The position numbers and the translations under genes are program-made. The notes under the pieces were generated by a model, which had not been told where the DNA came from, searched no databases, and was given only the letters and a program-made list of their open reading frames with translations. Shown here one piece after another: positions 35,479-45,015 of a stretch of 64,000 nucleotides of DNA (the first letter of the stretch is position 1; each line of letters opens with the position of its first letter). The stretch is taken from the NCBI GenBank assembly GCA_963709645.1, contig CAVPXP010000048.1, positions 173,659 to 237,658 of the forward strand. Direction: 5' to 3'. The stretch comes from DYRB01 sp963709645. GTDB lineage: Bacteria > Pseudomonadota > Gammaproteobacteria > Chromatiales > Chromatiaceae.

Positions 35479-36270
35479 ATGAGCAAGCAGGCCCTGTGCA
35501 TTGGGATCAACGATTACCCAGGGACCGGCAGCGACCTCGCGGGCTGCGTGAACGACGCCAACGACTGGGCTGCGGAGCTGGCCGGACGCGGCTTTGCGGT
35601 CACCCAGTTGCTCGACGCCCAGGCCACCAAGGCCGCCACCATTGCCGCCATGCGCGACCTGATCGGTGCCGCCCGCAGCGGCGACACCCTGGTCATGACC
35701 TATTCGGGCCATGGGACCTGGGTTCCCGACAGTTCGGGCGATGAGCCCGATGGCCGTGATGAGGCGCTCTGTCCCCATGACATCGCCACCGCCGGCCCTC
35801 TGCTGGACGACGAGATCCGCGCGCTGTTCGCGGCACGCGGGGCCGGGGTGCGGGTCTTGCTCATCTCCGATAGCTGCCACTCCGGCTCCGTGACCCGGGG
35901 CAAAGAGTACGACCTCGACCCCGGCGGACCCCGGGCCCGCTTCCTGCCCCTGGACGCGTGGATGCCGAAGGACGAGTTGCCCCGGGCGGCGGTCGAGACG
36001 CCGCGCCTGGTGAGCGGTCTACGGCGCAGCGGCGGCGATCTGCTGCTGGCCGGCTGCAAGGACACAGAGTATTCCTACGACACCAGTTTCCGGGGACGGC
36101 CCAACGGGGCCTTCACCTATTACGCCCTGAAGACCCTGCGGGAGCGCAAGCCGGCCAACTACGACGCCTGGTTCAACGCCTGCCGCGAGTATCTGCCGAG
36201 CAGCCGCCTGCCCCAGACGCCCCAGATCCTGGGCACGGCGACATCCCGGCGGTTCGGCGTGTTCGCGTAG
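35479..36270 (+). CDS. Caspase-like protease (type I metacaspase/orthocaspase)
   Basis: 263 residues, peptidase C14 family, essentially the catalytic p20-like domain alone. The N-terminus KQALCIGINDYPGTGSDLAGCVNDANDW is the family opening. The catalytic pair is His78 in YSGHGTW and Cys133 in LISDSCHSGS. The acidic stretch SSGDEPDGRDEALCPHD around residues 86-101 is typical of metacaspases, many of which are calcium-activated and cut after Arg/Lys. No signal peptide, so it should act in the cytoplasm. It is followed 137 nt later by the giant hydrolase-CHAT gene on the same strand, the likely substrate or partner (inference). An AAGGAG ribosome site precedes the ATG. Confidence 0.93.
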   Translation: MSKQALCIGINDYPGTGSDLAGCVNDANDWAAELAGRGFAVTQLLDAQATKAATIAAMRDLIGAARSGDTLVMTYSGHGTWVPDSSGDEPDGRDEALCPHDIATAGPLLDDEIRALFAARGAGVRVLLISDSCHSGSVTRGKEYDLDPGGPRARFLPLDAWMPKDELPRAAVETPRLVSGLRRSGGDLLLAGCKDTEYSYDTSFRGRPNGAFTYYALKTLRERKPANYDAWFNACREYLPSSRLPQTPQILGTATSRRFGVFA

Positions 36271-36407
36271 GGGTGCGCATCAGGGCGGCGCCTGGTCTCG
36301 CCGCGCCAGCCTCCGCGGCTAGGCCGGGTGGGTCTTCGGCGGCGCCGGAGACGGGGCCGCAGCCGGGGACTGGGACCGATCCCAACATCACCACAGGACG
36401 AGCGACC

Positions 36408-39400
36408 ATGGCACCGGACCGGATCTATCGCATCCGCGGTGAGGCGCGGGAGAGCGAGGCGCTCCCAACGACCTCGCGGGTCGCCGTTGCCAAACCCCGG
36501 CGTCTGGTCCCGGGCGGTCGGCGCGACGCAGGGGCAGGCGCGGTAGAGGTGTCCGCCGGCGACCTCGCACGGGTCACCCTGGGCAACGGCTTTACCCTTT
36601 GGAGCCGGGCCGACGACCTGTTGCGCGAACGGGGCACTAGGGTCCAGGGTCGCGGCGGGGGTGAGGAGGTTTGGGACATCGATACAAGCCCGCCGGGCAG
36701 TGTCCGCGGCGGAACCCGCGGCTGGCTGGAATTGGGCGTCAAGACCCTAGATCTCTTCGGGGTCGATCTGAAGGGCATGACCGCCAGGCAATTGGGCAAG
36801 TGGCTGGAGGAGCACCAGCTTGGGTGGGCACCGGCCCTCTATGCCTGCTCCCTGGACGGCGGATTCGCCCTGACCCCCCTGGGTGATGAAGGTGTGCCCG
36901 CCGACCAAGGGCCCTGTCTGATCTTCATCCACGGCACGGGCTCCAGTTGCGAAGGGTCCTTCGGCGCCCTCTGGTCGGCGGAGAACAAGACCGGGAAGGC
37001 GGCGCGGGAGGCCTTCAAGGCCAGGTACGGCCAGCGGGTGTACGCCTGGGAGCACAGGTCGCTGACTCAGAGCCCCATCGTCAACGCCCTGGATCTGGTC
37101 AAGCGGCTCCCCAAAGGAGTGGAACTGGACCTGGTTACCCACTCCCGGGGTGGGCTGGTCGGCGAGCTGCTTTGCCTCGCGCAGCGCGAGCGGGACCCGG
37201 ACCCCCTCGGGTCCGACCTGCTCGAAACCCTGTTCGCGGCCGACCGCACGGTCGGCGAGCAGTTGGGGCTGCGTCCCCTGGACGCGCAGGCCGCCAAGGC
37301 CCGCAACGCAGCCTATCGAGCCGACCGGAGCGCCCTGGCCAAGCTCCTGGCGCTGCCTGCCGAGCGCCAGCCGCGGGTGCGCCGCTTTGTGCGCGTCGCC
37401 TGCCCGGCACGCGGCACCACGCTGGCCTCGGGGCGGCTGGATCGATGGCTGTCCGTCCTGACCTGGCTGGGGGCAATGGAGCCGGTCGGCGAGGCCCTGG
37501 ACTTCCTGCTGGCCGTGGTCAAGGAACGCACCGATCCGCGTACCCTGCCGGGCCTGGAGGCGATGATGCCGGGCTCGGCGCTGACCCGCCTGCTGAATCA
37601 CCCGGATCTGGTCACCGCCGCGGATCTCTCGGCGATCGCTGGCGATGTCGAGGGCGACTCGACCTGGGGTCAGCTCAAGCTCCTGGTCGCCGACTGGTTC
37701 TACGGGTCCGACCACGACCTGGTGGTCAACACCGGCTCCATGGTCGGGGGCTTGAGGCGGCGCCCCGGCGGTGCGCGATTCCAGCGCGACCAGGGGGCCG
37801 AGGTCAATCACTTCAGCTACTTCAAGAACGAGATGAGCGTGCGCTGGCTGATGGCCGGGCTGGCCCGGGTGGACGGCGCCGAGGGCGGTTTCCGTCCCAT
37901 CGAGGCTGCCCCACAGGAGGCCCCGCGCTGGCGTGACGCCGTCCGCCGCAGCCGGGGGTCGGGCCGGCCGCGGCCCCTGGCCGTGGTCTTGCCCGGCACC
38001 ATGGGCAGCAGCCTGCGCGCCGACGGGAGGGAGGTCTGGCTCGACTACCTGGCCCTGATGCGTGGCGGCCTCTCCCAGTTGCGCATGGACCAGGGGGCGC
38101 GAGTCGAACCGGCGGACCTGTTGGACGCTTTCTATGGTCCCCTGCTGGAGTTCCTCGCCGGCAGCCACCGCGTCGAGGTGTTCCCCTACGACTGGCGCTT
38201 GTCCGTTCGCGATGCGGCTCGCTTGTTGACGGCGCGGCTGGAGGACTGGCTGCCGGAGGTCGAGCGTGTCCGCCAGCCTGTGCACCTGGTGGCCCACTCC
38301 ATGGGCGGCTTGGTGGTGCGGGCTATGATCGCCGACGGCGGACCCGGCGCGGCGGTCTGGCGGCGCATTGCGGCCCTGCCGGAGTCGCGTCTGCTCATGC
38401 TCGGTACGCCGAACCAGGGTTCCTACGAGGCCCTGCGCTGGTTGACCGGTTACAACCCGACCCTGATCAAGCTGACGCTTCTGGACCTCACCCGCACCTC
38501 AGATGGGATTGTCGATGTCGTCCGCGACTATCCCGGCCTGTTGGAGCTGCTCCCCTGGGGCGCGGATGATCCCGATCTCAGCCGCGTGCAGTTCTGGCGT
38601 GATCTCAAGCGCGATGTCGTGGCCGGTTGGACACCGGCCGGGGCGGCTGCGCTTCGCCAGGCCCGCGACACCTGGACCTTGCTGCGGCAGGGTCTGCCGG
38701 ACCCGCGACGGGTCGTCTACGTCGCCGGCTGCCAGGCGGCCACCGTGGCTGGCTACACGCTGGGGCCCTACGAGGAGTCCCATCTCGCCGGACGCAAGCG
38801 CTTGAGCTTCCTTGCCACCGCCCAGGGTGACGGGACCGTGACCTGGAAGTCCGGCGTCCTTCCGGGGGTGCCGGTCTGGTACGTCGCGGACACGGCTCAC
38901 GATGCCCTGTGCACGAGGAAGTCGGCCTTCCCTGGCTATCTGGATCTGCTCGCAACCGGCAAGACAGTTCGTTTGTCCCAGACGCCGCTCGGCGGGGCTC
39001 GGGAGGCGTCCGGGGAGACGGGCTTCTTCCCGCTGCCGGCCGTGCCACCGGTGGACGACATCCCGGACGAGGCCGCTGTTCGCAGGCTCGGCTTCGGTCC
39101 GGGGCAGCCATCGGCGGATGCCGAGCCGGAGGCGGCTGCACCACGCATCCAGGTCAGCATACGTCACGGCAACCTGGCCTACGCGCGCCACCCGGTTCTG
39201 GTGGGTCACTACCTGGGCGACACCATCGTGAACGCCGAGCGGTCCCTGGACCAGCGCCTCGGCGGCGCCCTGGGTAAGCGTTTGCAGCTCGGTCTCTACC
39301 CGGGCCGTCAGGGGACACATGCCCTGTTTCTCAACGAAGGCTCCGGCGGCAAGCCTGCCGGTGCCCTGGTCATTGGTCTGGGGCAGGTGGGCGAGCTGTC

Positions 39401-41903
39401 CCCTGGACTCATCGAGACGGCCGTGCAGCACGCCCTGCTCGACTACGCCTTGCGCGTCAATGAGTGGCCGGATGAGCGCTTCGGCGATCCAAAGGCCGTG
39501 CGCACTGCGGCCCTGACCTGCCTGCCCGTGGGGTCCGGGGCGGGCGGCGTGGCAGTCCTGGATTCGGTGGAGGCCATCCTGCGCGGGGCCGTCGCGGCCG
39601 CTGGCCGGCTCGCGGACACGGGGCTGAACGATCGAGTCGTCATCGACCGAATCGAGTTTCTGGAACTGTACGAGGACATCGCCATCACGGCGGCCGAGGC
39701 ACTGGAGCAGGTCCTGAAGGACGGCGAGCTGGCGGATCGGGTGGTCTGGCCAACTCGGGTCATCGATGCAGGCGAGGGCGGGCTGCGCCGTTTGCGCGGT
39801 GATGGTCCGACGGACTGGTGGCAACGCTTGGAGATCATCGAGGAGCCACAGACCGAGGTCCTGCGCTTCATCGCCTCGACGGACCGGGCGCGTGCCGAGG
39901 TCACCCTGGCCACAGGGCAGTTACGTCTGGCCGACGGCTTCATCAGCCAGGCCTCACGCAGCGAGAAGGCCAACACCGAGGTCTCCAAGACCCTCTTCGA
40001 GATGCTCTTGCCCATCCGGCTGCGTGAGCTGGCCCATCGCCAGGATGATCTGGTGCTGCTGGTGGACGAGGTCTCGGCGCGCTTTCCGTGGGAGCTGTTG
40101 GAGGACCGCTGGAGCCACAGCATCCGCCCGCCGGCCGTGGCGGCAGGCCTGGTGCGGCAGCTCAAGACGCCCGAGTTCCGCCCGCACCCGGCCCATGCCA
40201 CAGCGGCGAAGGCTCTGGTGGTCGGCAATCCGGACCTGGACGGCTGGCAGGAGTTCGCCGACCTGCCTGGCGCGCGGGACGAGGCGACCCGCGTTGCCCA
40301 GTTGCTGCGCGACAGCGGCTTCCAGGTCCTCGACGTCATTGACGGGCAACCCGATACCATCATCAGCGGCTTGCACAAGGACGCCTGGCGCATCCTCCAC
40401 CTGGCTGGGCACGGCGTCCACGAGTTCCCCCTCGCCACCGGGGGCGTTGCAGGCAGCACAGCATGCGATCAGTCCCCCTCTTCCCGGGAGGAGCGGCGCT
40501 CGGGCATGGTGATCGGCAAGGAGACCCTGCTGACGCCGGGCGATGTCGAGCAGATGCGCTGGGTGCCTGAGCTGGTCTTCATCAACTGCTGCCACCTGGG
40601 CAAGACCCGACCCAGTTACCCCACCCGTTACAACTGGCTGGCGGCCAATCTGGCGGTGCAGTTCATCCGCATGGGCGTCAAGGCGGTGGTCGCAGCCGGA
40701 TGGGCGGTGGACGACCGGGCCGGGCTCGCCTTCGCGGACGGCTTTTATGCCCGCCTCCTCGCCGGCGAGCCGTTTGGCACGGCGGTGCGTGCCGCCCGCG
40801 AGGAGGTCTGGAGCCGTTATCCGGACGTGAACACCTGGGGCGCCTACCAGTGTTATGGGGATCCCAGCTACCGTTTGCGCGGTGAAGGCCAGGTGGTCCC
40901 GCGCCGGGTGGAGCGACGGTATCACGCCCCCGTCGAGCTGATCGCCGACCTGTGCAACCACACCGAGTGGATCCGTATGCAGATGCCCGCCCAGGGTGAT
41001 GATCCGGGGACCCTGGCCGGCCTGCGGCAGGGCATAGACGACCTGTTCGGCGCCATCCCGCAGGACCGGCGCGAGGACTGGCTGTGTCGGGCGGATGTTG
41101 CCGCCGCCGTCGGCTTTGCCTGGGGTGAGACCCGGGCCTACGCCGAGGCGGTGACCTGGCTGGAGACGGCCCTGTGCGGCAATGAGGGCGACTGCCCGGT
41201 GCGCGCCCTGGAGCAGCGTAATGCCTTTCGCGTTCGGCTGATCGGCGAGCAATGGCAGGCGTTGCGGGGCAAACCCGAGGGGCCCGACAAGGAGGACCGG
41301 CGCCAGGCCCTGGTGGAACAGATCGACGACAGTATCAATGAGCTGGCCGCGGTCTGTCTGCGTGCACCCAGCGTGGAGCGGCTGACGCTGCTGGGCAACG
41401 CCTGCAGGCGGTTGGCCTGGCTCCAGACCAACGAGCGCGGCCGCATCGAGGCGCTGGTCAACATGGCGAGTTACTACCGGCAGGCCATCGAAACGACCGG
41501 GGGGAGCGACCCGCAGCGCTACCCCCATTGGGTGGCCGCCAAGGTCCTGGCCGCGGGCCTGGATCCCACCCGGGCCGGTGACTGGCAGGAGGGCGTGGCC
41601 GACGAGTGCCGACGCATGATCGAGCTGGCCGCGGCGCTAAACGCTGAGCAGCCGAGCTTTCGGCTCGCCGTCGCCGGGGCCGACAACGAGACGGCCCTGC
41701 TGCTGACCTTGGGCGAGGATCAGGAGGTCGCGCCGGGTGCCGAGGACCGCATCGTCGAGCGGTACCGCGCCGCATTCCGGCGCGGGGCGAGTCCGAGGGA
41801 GGTCGCCGCCGTCCTGGAGGGGCTGGATTTCCTCGTCGCCTTGAGCAAGGGTCTGCCAGCGGCCGTTTCCGCCGCCCTTGCCAATATCCGCCAGGCCCTC
41901 TGA
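36408..41903 (+). CDS. 1831-residue two-hydrolase plus CHAT protease protein
   Basis: Single open frame with several domains. Residues 1-150: basic leader and unknown region. About 165-500: first alpha/beta-hydrolase (oxyanion region FIHGTGSS; nucleophile Ser246 in VTHSRGGLV). About 520-860: second, LCAT-like hydrolase (VVLPGTMGSSL; Ser631 in VAHSMGGLV; later GDGTV). About 910-1060: a conserved-looking region GHYLGDTIVNAE...GALVIGLGQVGEL, reminiscent of the M17 aminopeptidase N-domain. About 1190-1500: CHAT domain with His1335 (HLAGHGVHE) and Cys1395 (FINCCHLG). 1500-1831: helical, TPR-like tail. No signal peptide. Start MAPDRIY has AGGACGAG upstream; the open frame to 35958 overlaps the caspase gene. 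Probable enzyme of a conflict or cell-death module; the function is inferred. Confidence 0.85.
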   Translation: MAPDRIYRIRGEARESEALPTTSRVAVAKPRRLVPGGRRDAGAGAVEVSAGDLARVTLGNGFTLWSRADDLLRERGTRVQGRGGGEEVWDIDTSPPGSVRGGTRGWLELGVKTLDLFGVDLKGMTARQLGKWLEEHQLGWAPALYACSLDGGFALTPLGDEGVPADQGPCLIFIHGTGSSCEGSFGALWSAENKTGKAAREAFKARYGQRVYAWEHRSLTQSPIVNALDLVKRLPKGVELDLVTHSRGGLVGELLCLAQRERDPDPLGSDLLETLFAADRTVGEQLGLRPLDAQAAKARNAAYRADRSALAKLLALPAERQPRVRRFVRVACPARGTTLASGRLDRWLSVLTWLGAMEPVGEALDFLLAVVKERTDPRTLPGLEAMMPGSALTRLLNHPDLVTAADLSAIAGDVEGDSTWGQLKLLVADWFYGSDHDLVVNTGSMVGGLRRRPGGARFQRDQGAEVNHFSYFKNEMSVRWLMAGLARVDGAEGGFRPIEAAPQEAPRWRDAVRRSRGSGRPRPLAVVLPGTMGSSLRADGREVWLDYLALMRGGLSQLRMDQGARVEPADLLDAFYGPLLEFLAGSHRVEVFPYDWRLSVRDAARLLTARLEDWLPEVERVRQPVHLVAHSMGGLVVRAMIADGGPGAAVWRRIAALPESRLLMLGTPNQGSYEALRWLTGYNPTLIKLTLLDLTRTSDGIVDVVRDYPGLLELLPWGADDPDLSRVQFWRDLKRDVVAGWTPAGAAALRQARDTWTLLRQGLPDPRRVVYVAGCQAATVAGYTLGPYEESHLAGRKRLSFLATAQGDGTVTWKSGVLPGVPVWYVADTAHDALCTRKSAFPGYLDLLATGKTVRLSQTPLGGAREASGETGFFPLPAVPPVDDIPDEAAVRRLGFGPGQPSADAEPEAAAPRIQVSIRHGNLAYARHPVLVGHYLGDTIVNAERSLDQRLGGALGKRLQLGLYPGRQGTHALFLNEGSGGKPAGALVIGLGQVGELSPGLIETAVQHALLDYALRVNEWPDERFGDPKAVRTAALTCLPVGSGAGGVAVLDSVEAILRGAVAAAGRLADTGLNDRVVIDRIEFLELYEDIAITAAEALEQVLKDGELADRVVWPTRVIDAGEGGLRRLRGDGPTDWWQRLEIIEEPQTEVLRFIASTDRARAEVTLATGQLRLADGFISQASRSEKANTEVSKTLFEMLLPIRLRELAHRQDDLVLLVDEVSARFPWELLEDRWSHSIRPPAVAAGLVRQLKTPEFRPHPAHATAAKALVVGNPDLDGWQEFADLPGARDEATRVAQLLRDSGFQVLDVIDGQPDTIISGLHKDAWRILHLAGHGVHEFPLATGGVAGSTACDQSPSSREERRSGMVIGKETLLTPGDVEQMRWVPELVFINCCHLGKTRPSYPTRYNWLAANLAVQFIRMGVKAVVAAGWAVDDRAGLAFADGFYARLLAGEPFGTAVRAAREEVWSRYPDVNTWGAYQCYGDPSYRLRGEGQVVPRRVERRYHAPVELIADLCNHTEWIRMQMPAQGDDPGTLAGLRQGIDDLFGAIPQDRREDWLCRADVAAAVGFAWGETRAYAEAVTWLETALCGNEGDCPVRALEQRNAFRVRLIGEQWQALRGKPEGPDKEDRRQALVEQIDDSINELAAVCLRAPSVERLTLLGNACRRLAWLQTNERGRIEALVNMASYYRQAIETTGGSDPQRYPHWVAAKVLAAGLDPTRAGDWQEGVADECRRMIELAAALNAEQPSFRLAVAGADNETALLLTLGEDQEVAPGAEDRIVERYRAAFRRGASPREVAAVLEGLDFLVALSKGLPAAVSAALANIRQAL

Positions 41904-41924
41904 GGCCGCCAGGAGGGGCCCGCC

Positions 41925-42494
41925 ATGGCCGAACATCAAGCCACCTCGCTGGAAGGTCTGCACGTCGTGGACCTGCACCCGCAGGACCCTATTGCCCCTA
42001 ACTTTCGCGTCTATGAGTTGTCCCGCTCCGAGATTGCCGAGCGCCTGGGCATCGGCAACGATCTGCCCGATGACGCGGTCCTGCGCGCGGCCGTGTACCT
42101 GGCCCGGGAGGTGATGCAGCCGATCCGCAACGCCTTCGGCCGCTTCTCGCCCAACAGTGTCTACCGCAGCCAGGAGCTGGAGCAGGTCATCAAGAGGCGC
42201 CCGGAGGGCTGGATCAGTACCAGCCAGCACACCACCGGCTGCGCCTGCGACCTGGAGATCCCCGGCAAGTCCACCTTGGAGCTCGCCACCTGGGCCGCGG
42301 AGCACCTGCCGGCCTACGACCAGATCATTTGCGAGTGCTTGGACCCGCGCCAGGGCCCCAACTCCGGCTGGGTACACATCGCGCTGAGACCACCGGGTCA
42401 GGGGGAGAATCGCAGGCAGCTCCTGAGCTACATCCTGGATACCCGAACCGCGCGCTGGGTCCATTTGGAGGGGCTGCGGCAGGCCGTTGCCTAA
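41925..42494 (+). CDS. Peptidase M15A-like zinc peptidase
   Basis: 189 residues, D-alanyl-D-alanine carboxypeptidase-like fold often found in phage endolysins. FRVYELSRSEIAERLGI opens the domain; the metal ligands are expected at His102 and Asp109 (SQHTTGCACDLEIP) and His151 (GWVHIAL), with the substrate arginine in VYRSQELE (Arg81). No signal peptide, so by itself it cannot reach the cell wall; it may be held in the cytoplasm until the envelope fails, or act on a different peptide. Starts 21 nt after the giant gene, so same transcript. Third gene of the caspase locus. Confidence 0.82.
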   Translation: MAEHQATSLEGLHVVDLHPQDPIAPNFRVYELSRSEIAERLGIGNDLPDDAVLRAAVYLAREVMQPIRNAFGRFSPNSVYRSQELEQVIKRRPEGWISTSQHTTGCACDLEIPGKSTLELATWAAEHLPAYDQIICECLDPRQGPNSGWVHIALRPPGQGENRRQLLSYILDTRTARWVHLEGLRQAVA

Positions 42495-42636
42495 GGACCC
42501 AGGGCAAGGAACGGGCCTGAGGCACGTCCGCCCAAGGCCCTGCCGATCCCAGGCACCCTGTGCCATAATCCGCGCCCGACGACGAGATGATGTCCTCCGA
42601 CCTGTCCCCTTGACACGCAATCCCGTGGACCCAGGC

Positions 42637-43542
42637 ATGACCTTTCCCCAAGTCAAGATCGGTGCCTCGCGTAGGCTCGATTGGCGTGAGCGCCTCCTGG
42701 CCTACGCGTCGCTTGTGCGCTTGCAGCGCCCCATCGGGACCTTCCTCCTCATGTGGCCGGCCCTGTGGGCGCTGTGGCTGGCGGGGGAGGGCAATCCGCC
42801 CTTGGGGACGGTGCTGATCTTCATCCTGGGTGTGGTGCTGATGCGCTCCGCAGGCTGCGCGATCAACGATTTCGCGGACCGGGGGTTCGATGGCCAGGTC
42901 GTTCGGACCCGCGAGCGCCCGTTGGCCACTGGGCGGGTCAGCCCCGGCGAAGCGCTCTGGGTCTTCACCGTGTTGAGCTTGGCCGCGTTCGCTTTGGTGT
43001 TGCTGCTCAACTGGAAAACCGTGGCCCTGTCGGTGGTGGCCTTGGCCCTGGTCGTGGTCTATCCGTTTATGAAGCGGTTTACCCATGTTCCGCAGCTCTT
43101 TCTGGGGGCCGCCTTCGGCTGGGCTGTGCCCATGGCCTTCATGGCGGTGACCTCGTCGGTGCCTCCCTTGGCCTGGACCCTGTTCGGTGCCGCCCTGCTT
43201 TGGGCCCTGATCTACGACACCCAGTACGCCATGGTGGACCGGGAGGACGACGTGAAAATCGGCATCAAGTCCACCGCCATCCTGTTCGGTCGGGCGGACC
43301 TGTGGGTCATCGCCGGGCTCCAGGTGATCATGCTGGGCCTATTGGCTTACGTGGGTGCGATGGCCGGGCGTGGGGCCTTCTACTTTGCCGGGCTGGGGGC
43401 GGCCGCGGCCATGGCCGTCTATCAGCAGTACCTGATCCGCCACCGGCTGCCGGCGCCCTGTTTTCAGGCATTCCTGAACAACAACTACTACGGGATGGCG
43501 GTCTTCGCCGGGCTGGTGTTGGACTATGCCATCGGTGGATGA
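42637..43542 (+). CDS. ubiA: 4-hydroxybenzoate polyprenyltransferase
   Basis: 301 residues, integral membrane prenyltransferase of ubiquinone synthesis. The two aspartate-rich motifs are NDFADRGFD (about residue 82) and DTQYAMVDREDD (about residue 201), which bind prenyl diphosphate via magnesium. RLQRPIGTFLLMWPALWALWLA at the start is typical of UbiA. Start at MTFPQVKIG; the longer frame to 42487 overlaps the M15 gene. No chorismate lyase gene (ubiC) is adjacent. Confidence 0.95.
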   Translation: MTFPQVKIGASRRLDWRERLLAYASLVRLQRPIGTFLLMWPALWALWLAGEGNPPLGTVLIFILGVVLMRSAGCAINDFADRGFDGQVVRTRERPLATGRVSPGEALWVFTVLSLAAFALVLLLNWKTVALSVVALALVVVYPFMKRFTHVPQLFLGAAFGWAVPMAFMAVTSSVPPLAWTLFGAALLWALIYDTQYAMVDREDDVKIGIKSTAILFGRADLWVIAGLQVIMLGLLAYVGAMAGRGAFYFAGLGAAAAMAVYQQYLIRHRLPAPCFQAFLNNNYYGMAVFAGLVLDYAIGG

Positions 43543-43689
43543 TCATTCCGTTGCCGCAGCGGGGCCGGTCTGGATCGCGGCCCCCATCTTGACCCCCGAC
43601 GCTTGCCTCTCACCGGCAGCGGATCGGGGGCTGCAGTTGAGCTCGTGCTGACCCTGTTCCGAACGATTCCCCTACGAGGAGTGAAAGCG

Positions 43690-44346
43690 ATGTTTGCGAG
43701 GATCTTTTTGATCGGCCTGCTCATGGGCCTGCCCGTCTTCCAGGCCAAGGCCTTCGACGAGGGCATCGAGTATGCGAGGGTGTCTCAGCCCCAGCCCACT
43801 GAGACCGAGGGCAAGGTCGAGGTGCTGGAGTTCTTCTGGTACGGCTGCCCGCATTGCTGGCACCTGGAGCCCTCGCTAAAGCAGTGGAAGACGGCAATGC
43901 CCGCCAATGCGCAGGTCCGCCGCGCCCCGGCCATCCTGGGCCCGACCTGGGAACCCCTGGCCCGGGCCTACTTTGCCGCTGAGCTTTTGGGCAAGGCTGA
44001 GGAGCTTCACGACCCACTGTTCGAGGCCGTTCAGGTCAAGAAGCAGCGCCTGGTCGATGCGGACTCGATCTCGAAGTTCGTCGCGACCCTTGGGGTAGAC
44101 CCCGAGGCATTCAAGGATGCCTATGGATCCTTCTTTGTCGACATGCAGGTGCGAAAGACGATGGAGCTGACCCGGATCTTTGGCATAGACGGCGTCCCGG
44201 CCATTGTCGTCAACGGCAAGTACCGCACCAGTGGGACCCAGGCCGGGGGCAATGATCAGATGCTGGAGGTCGTTACCCAACTCATCCAGCAGGAGTCCCA
44301 GGCCACGCCCGCCGAGGCGGGGGACCAGCCGGCCGCGAATCCCTGA
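43690..44346 (+). CDS. dsbA: Thiol:disulfide interchange protein DsbA
   Basis: 218 residues, periplasmic oxidant that forms disulfides in exported proteins. Signal peptide MFARIFLIGLLMGLPVFQAKA, active site CPHC (Cys53, Cys56) in FFWYGCPHCWHLEP, and cis-proline in IDGVPAIVVNGKYRTS. ATG with GAGGAG 10 nt upstream. The C-terminal 20 residues are an alanine/proline-rich extension beyond the E. coli protein. Confidence 0.95.
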   Translation: MFARIFLIGLLMGLPVFQAKAFDEGIEYARVSQPQPTETEGKVEVLEFFWYGCPHCWHLEPSLKQWKTAMPANAQVRRAPAILGPTWEPLARAYFAAELLGKAEELHDPLFEAVQVKKQRLVDADSISKFVATLGVDPEAFKDAYGSFFVDMQVRKTMELTRIFGIDGVPAIVVNGKYRTSGTQAGGNDQMLEVVTQLIQQESQATPAEAGDQPAANP

Positions 44347-44452
44347 GAGGCTGCGAGGGTCGTGCCGGTCTCGCACCGCGAGTGAACGACACGGCCGCGG
44401 CCTCCGGCCGGCTAGGGTAATCGTCCCTGCCGGCGGGCCTCACCCGCTAGGG

Positions 44453-44827
44453 TCACTTGGCCTTGGCAATCGTCGCCTTTTCCACCAGCAGCGGGTACTT
44501 GTAGCCGGCTCCGAAATCCAGATCCACCATAAGGGTGCCGGTGACGGTAATTTCGTCGCCCTTGGCCGCGGTATCGTCGCTGGTAATGGTGATGTCATTC
44601 GTGCCTTCGGCCGCATCGCCGGTACCGTCCTGCAGGTGCAGGAAGTTTCGATTCATGATCTGGTTATTGACCTTCACGACCTGCCCGTGGAGCGTTATCT
44701 GCTTACCGGCGAGCTCGGCCTTCTCCTTGTAGATGTCGCCAATCGTCTTCTGGACCGCCTCGTCGGCGTGCAAGGGGGCGCAAAGGGTCAGCGTCAGGAG
44801 TGTGGCCAGGGTGGAGATGCGAGTCAT
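44453..44827 (-). CDS. Periplasmic OB-fold protein
   Basis: 124 residues with a signal peptide (ISTLATLLTLTLCAPLHA). The mature part looks like a nucleic-acid-type OB fold found in small exported proteins (ITLHGQVVKVNNQIMNRNFLHLQDGTG, DITITS, ITVTGTLMVDLDFGAGYKYPLLVEKA). Function unknown; the conserved QDGTG and FGAGY are the family marks. The start at 44827 puts the signal peptide at the N-terminus; an ATG six codons earlier is possible. Convergent with dsbA. Confidence 0.75.
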   Translation of the reverse strand: MTRISTLATLLTLTLCAPLHADEAVQKTIGDIYKEKAELAGKQITLHGQVVKVNNQIMNRNFLHLQDGTGDAAEGTNDITITSDDTAAKGDEITVTGTLMVDLDFGAGYKYPLLVEKATIAKAK

Positions 44828-45015
44828 GGGTCTTTTCCTATGCAAACAATGGTGTGTTGGGTGGGAAACGGCGACTCCGGCAATCCGGGGGGCCTATGTC
44901 CCACCGTCAGGGATGTTCACTAGGTCGTTCGCCAGATGCAAGACCTTTCGACTGTCTCCGCGGCTAGCGGTATCCCTGGTCAGTTCGTTCGGCCAGGTGT
45001 GGCAAGGAGCGCAGA

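Noticed and set aside
34878..35510. 210-codon open frame on the minus strand before the caspase gene
   Set aside because: It runs antisense into the caspase start, has no motif, unlikely composition and no ribosome site.
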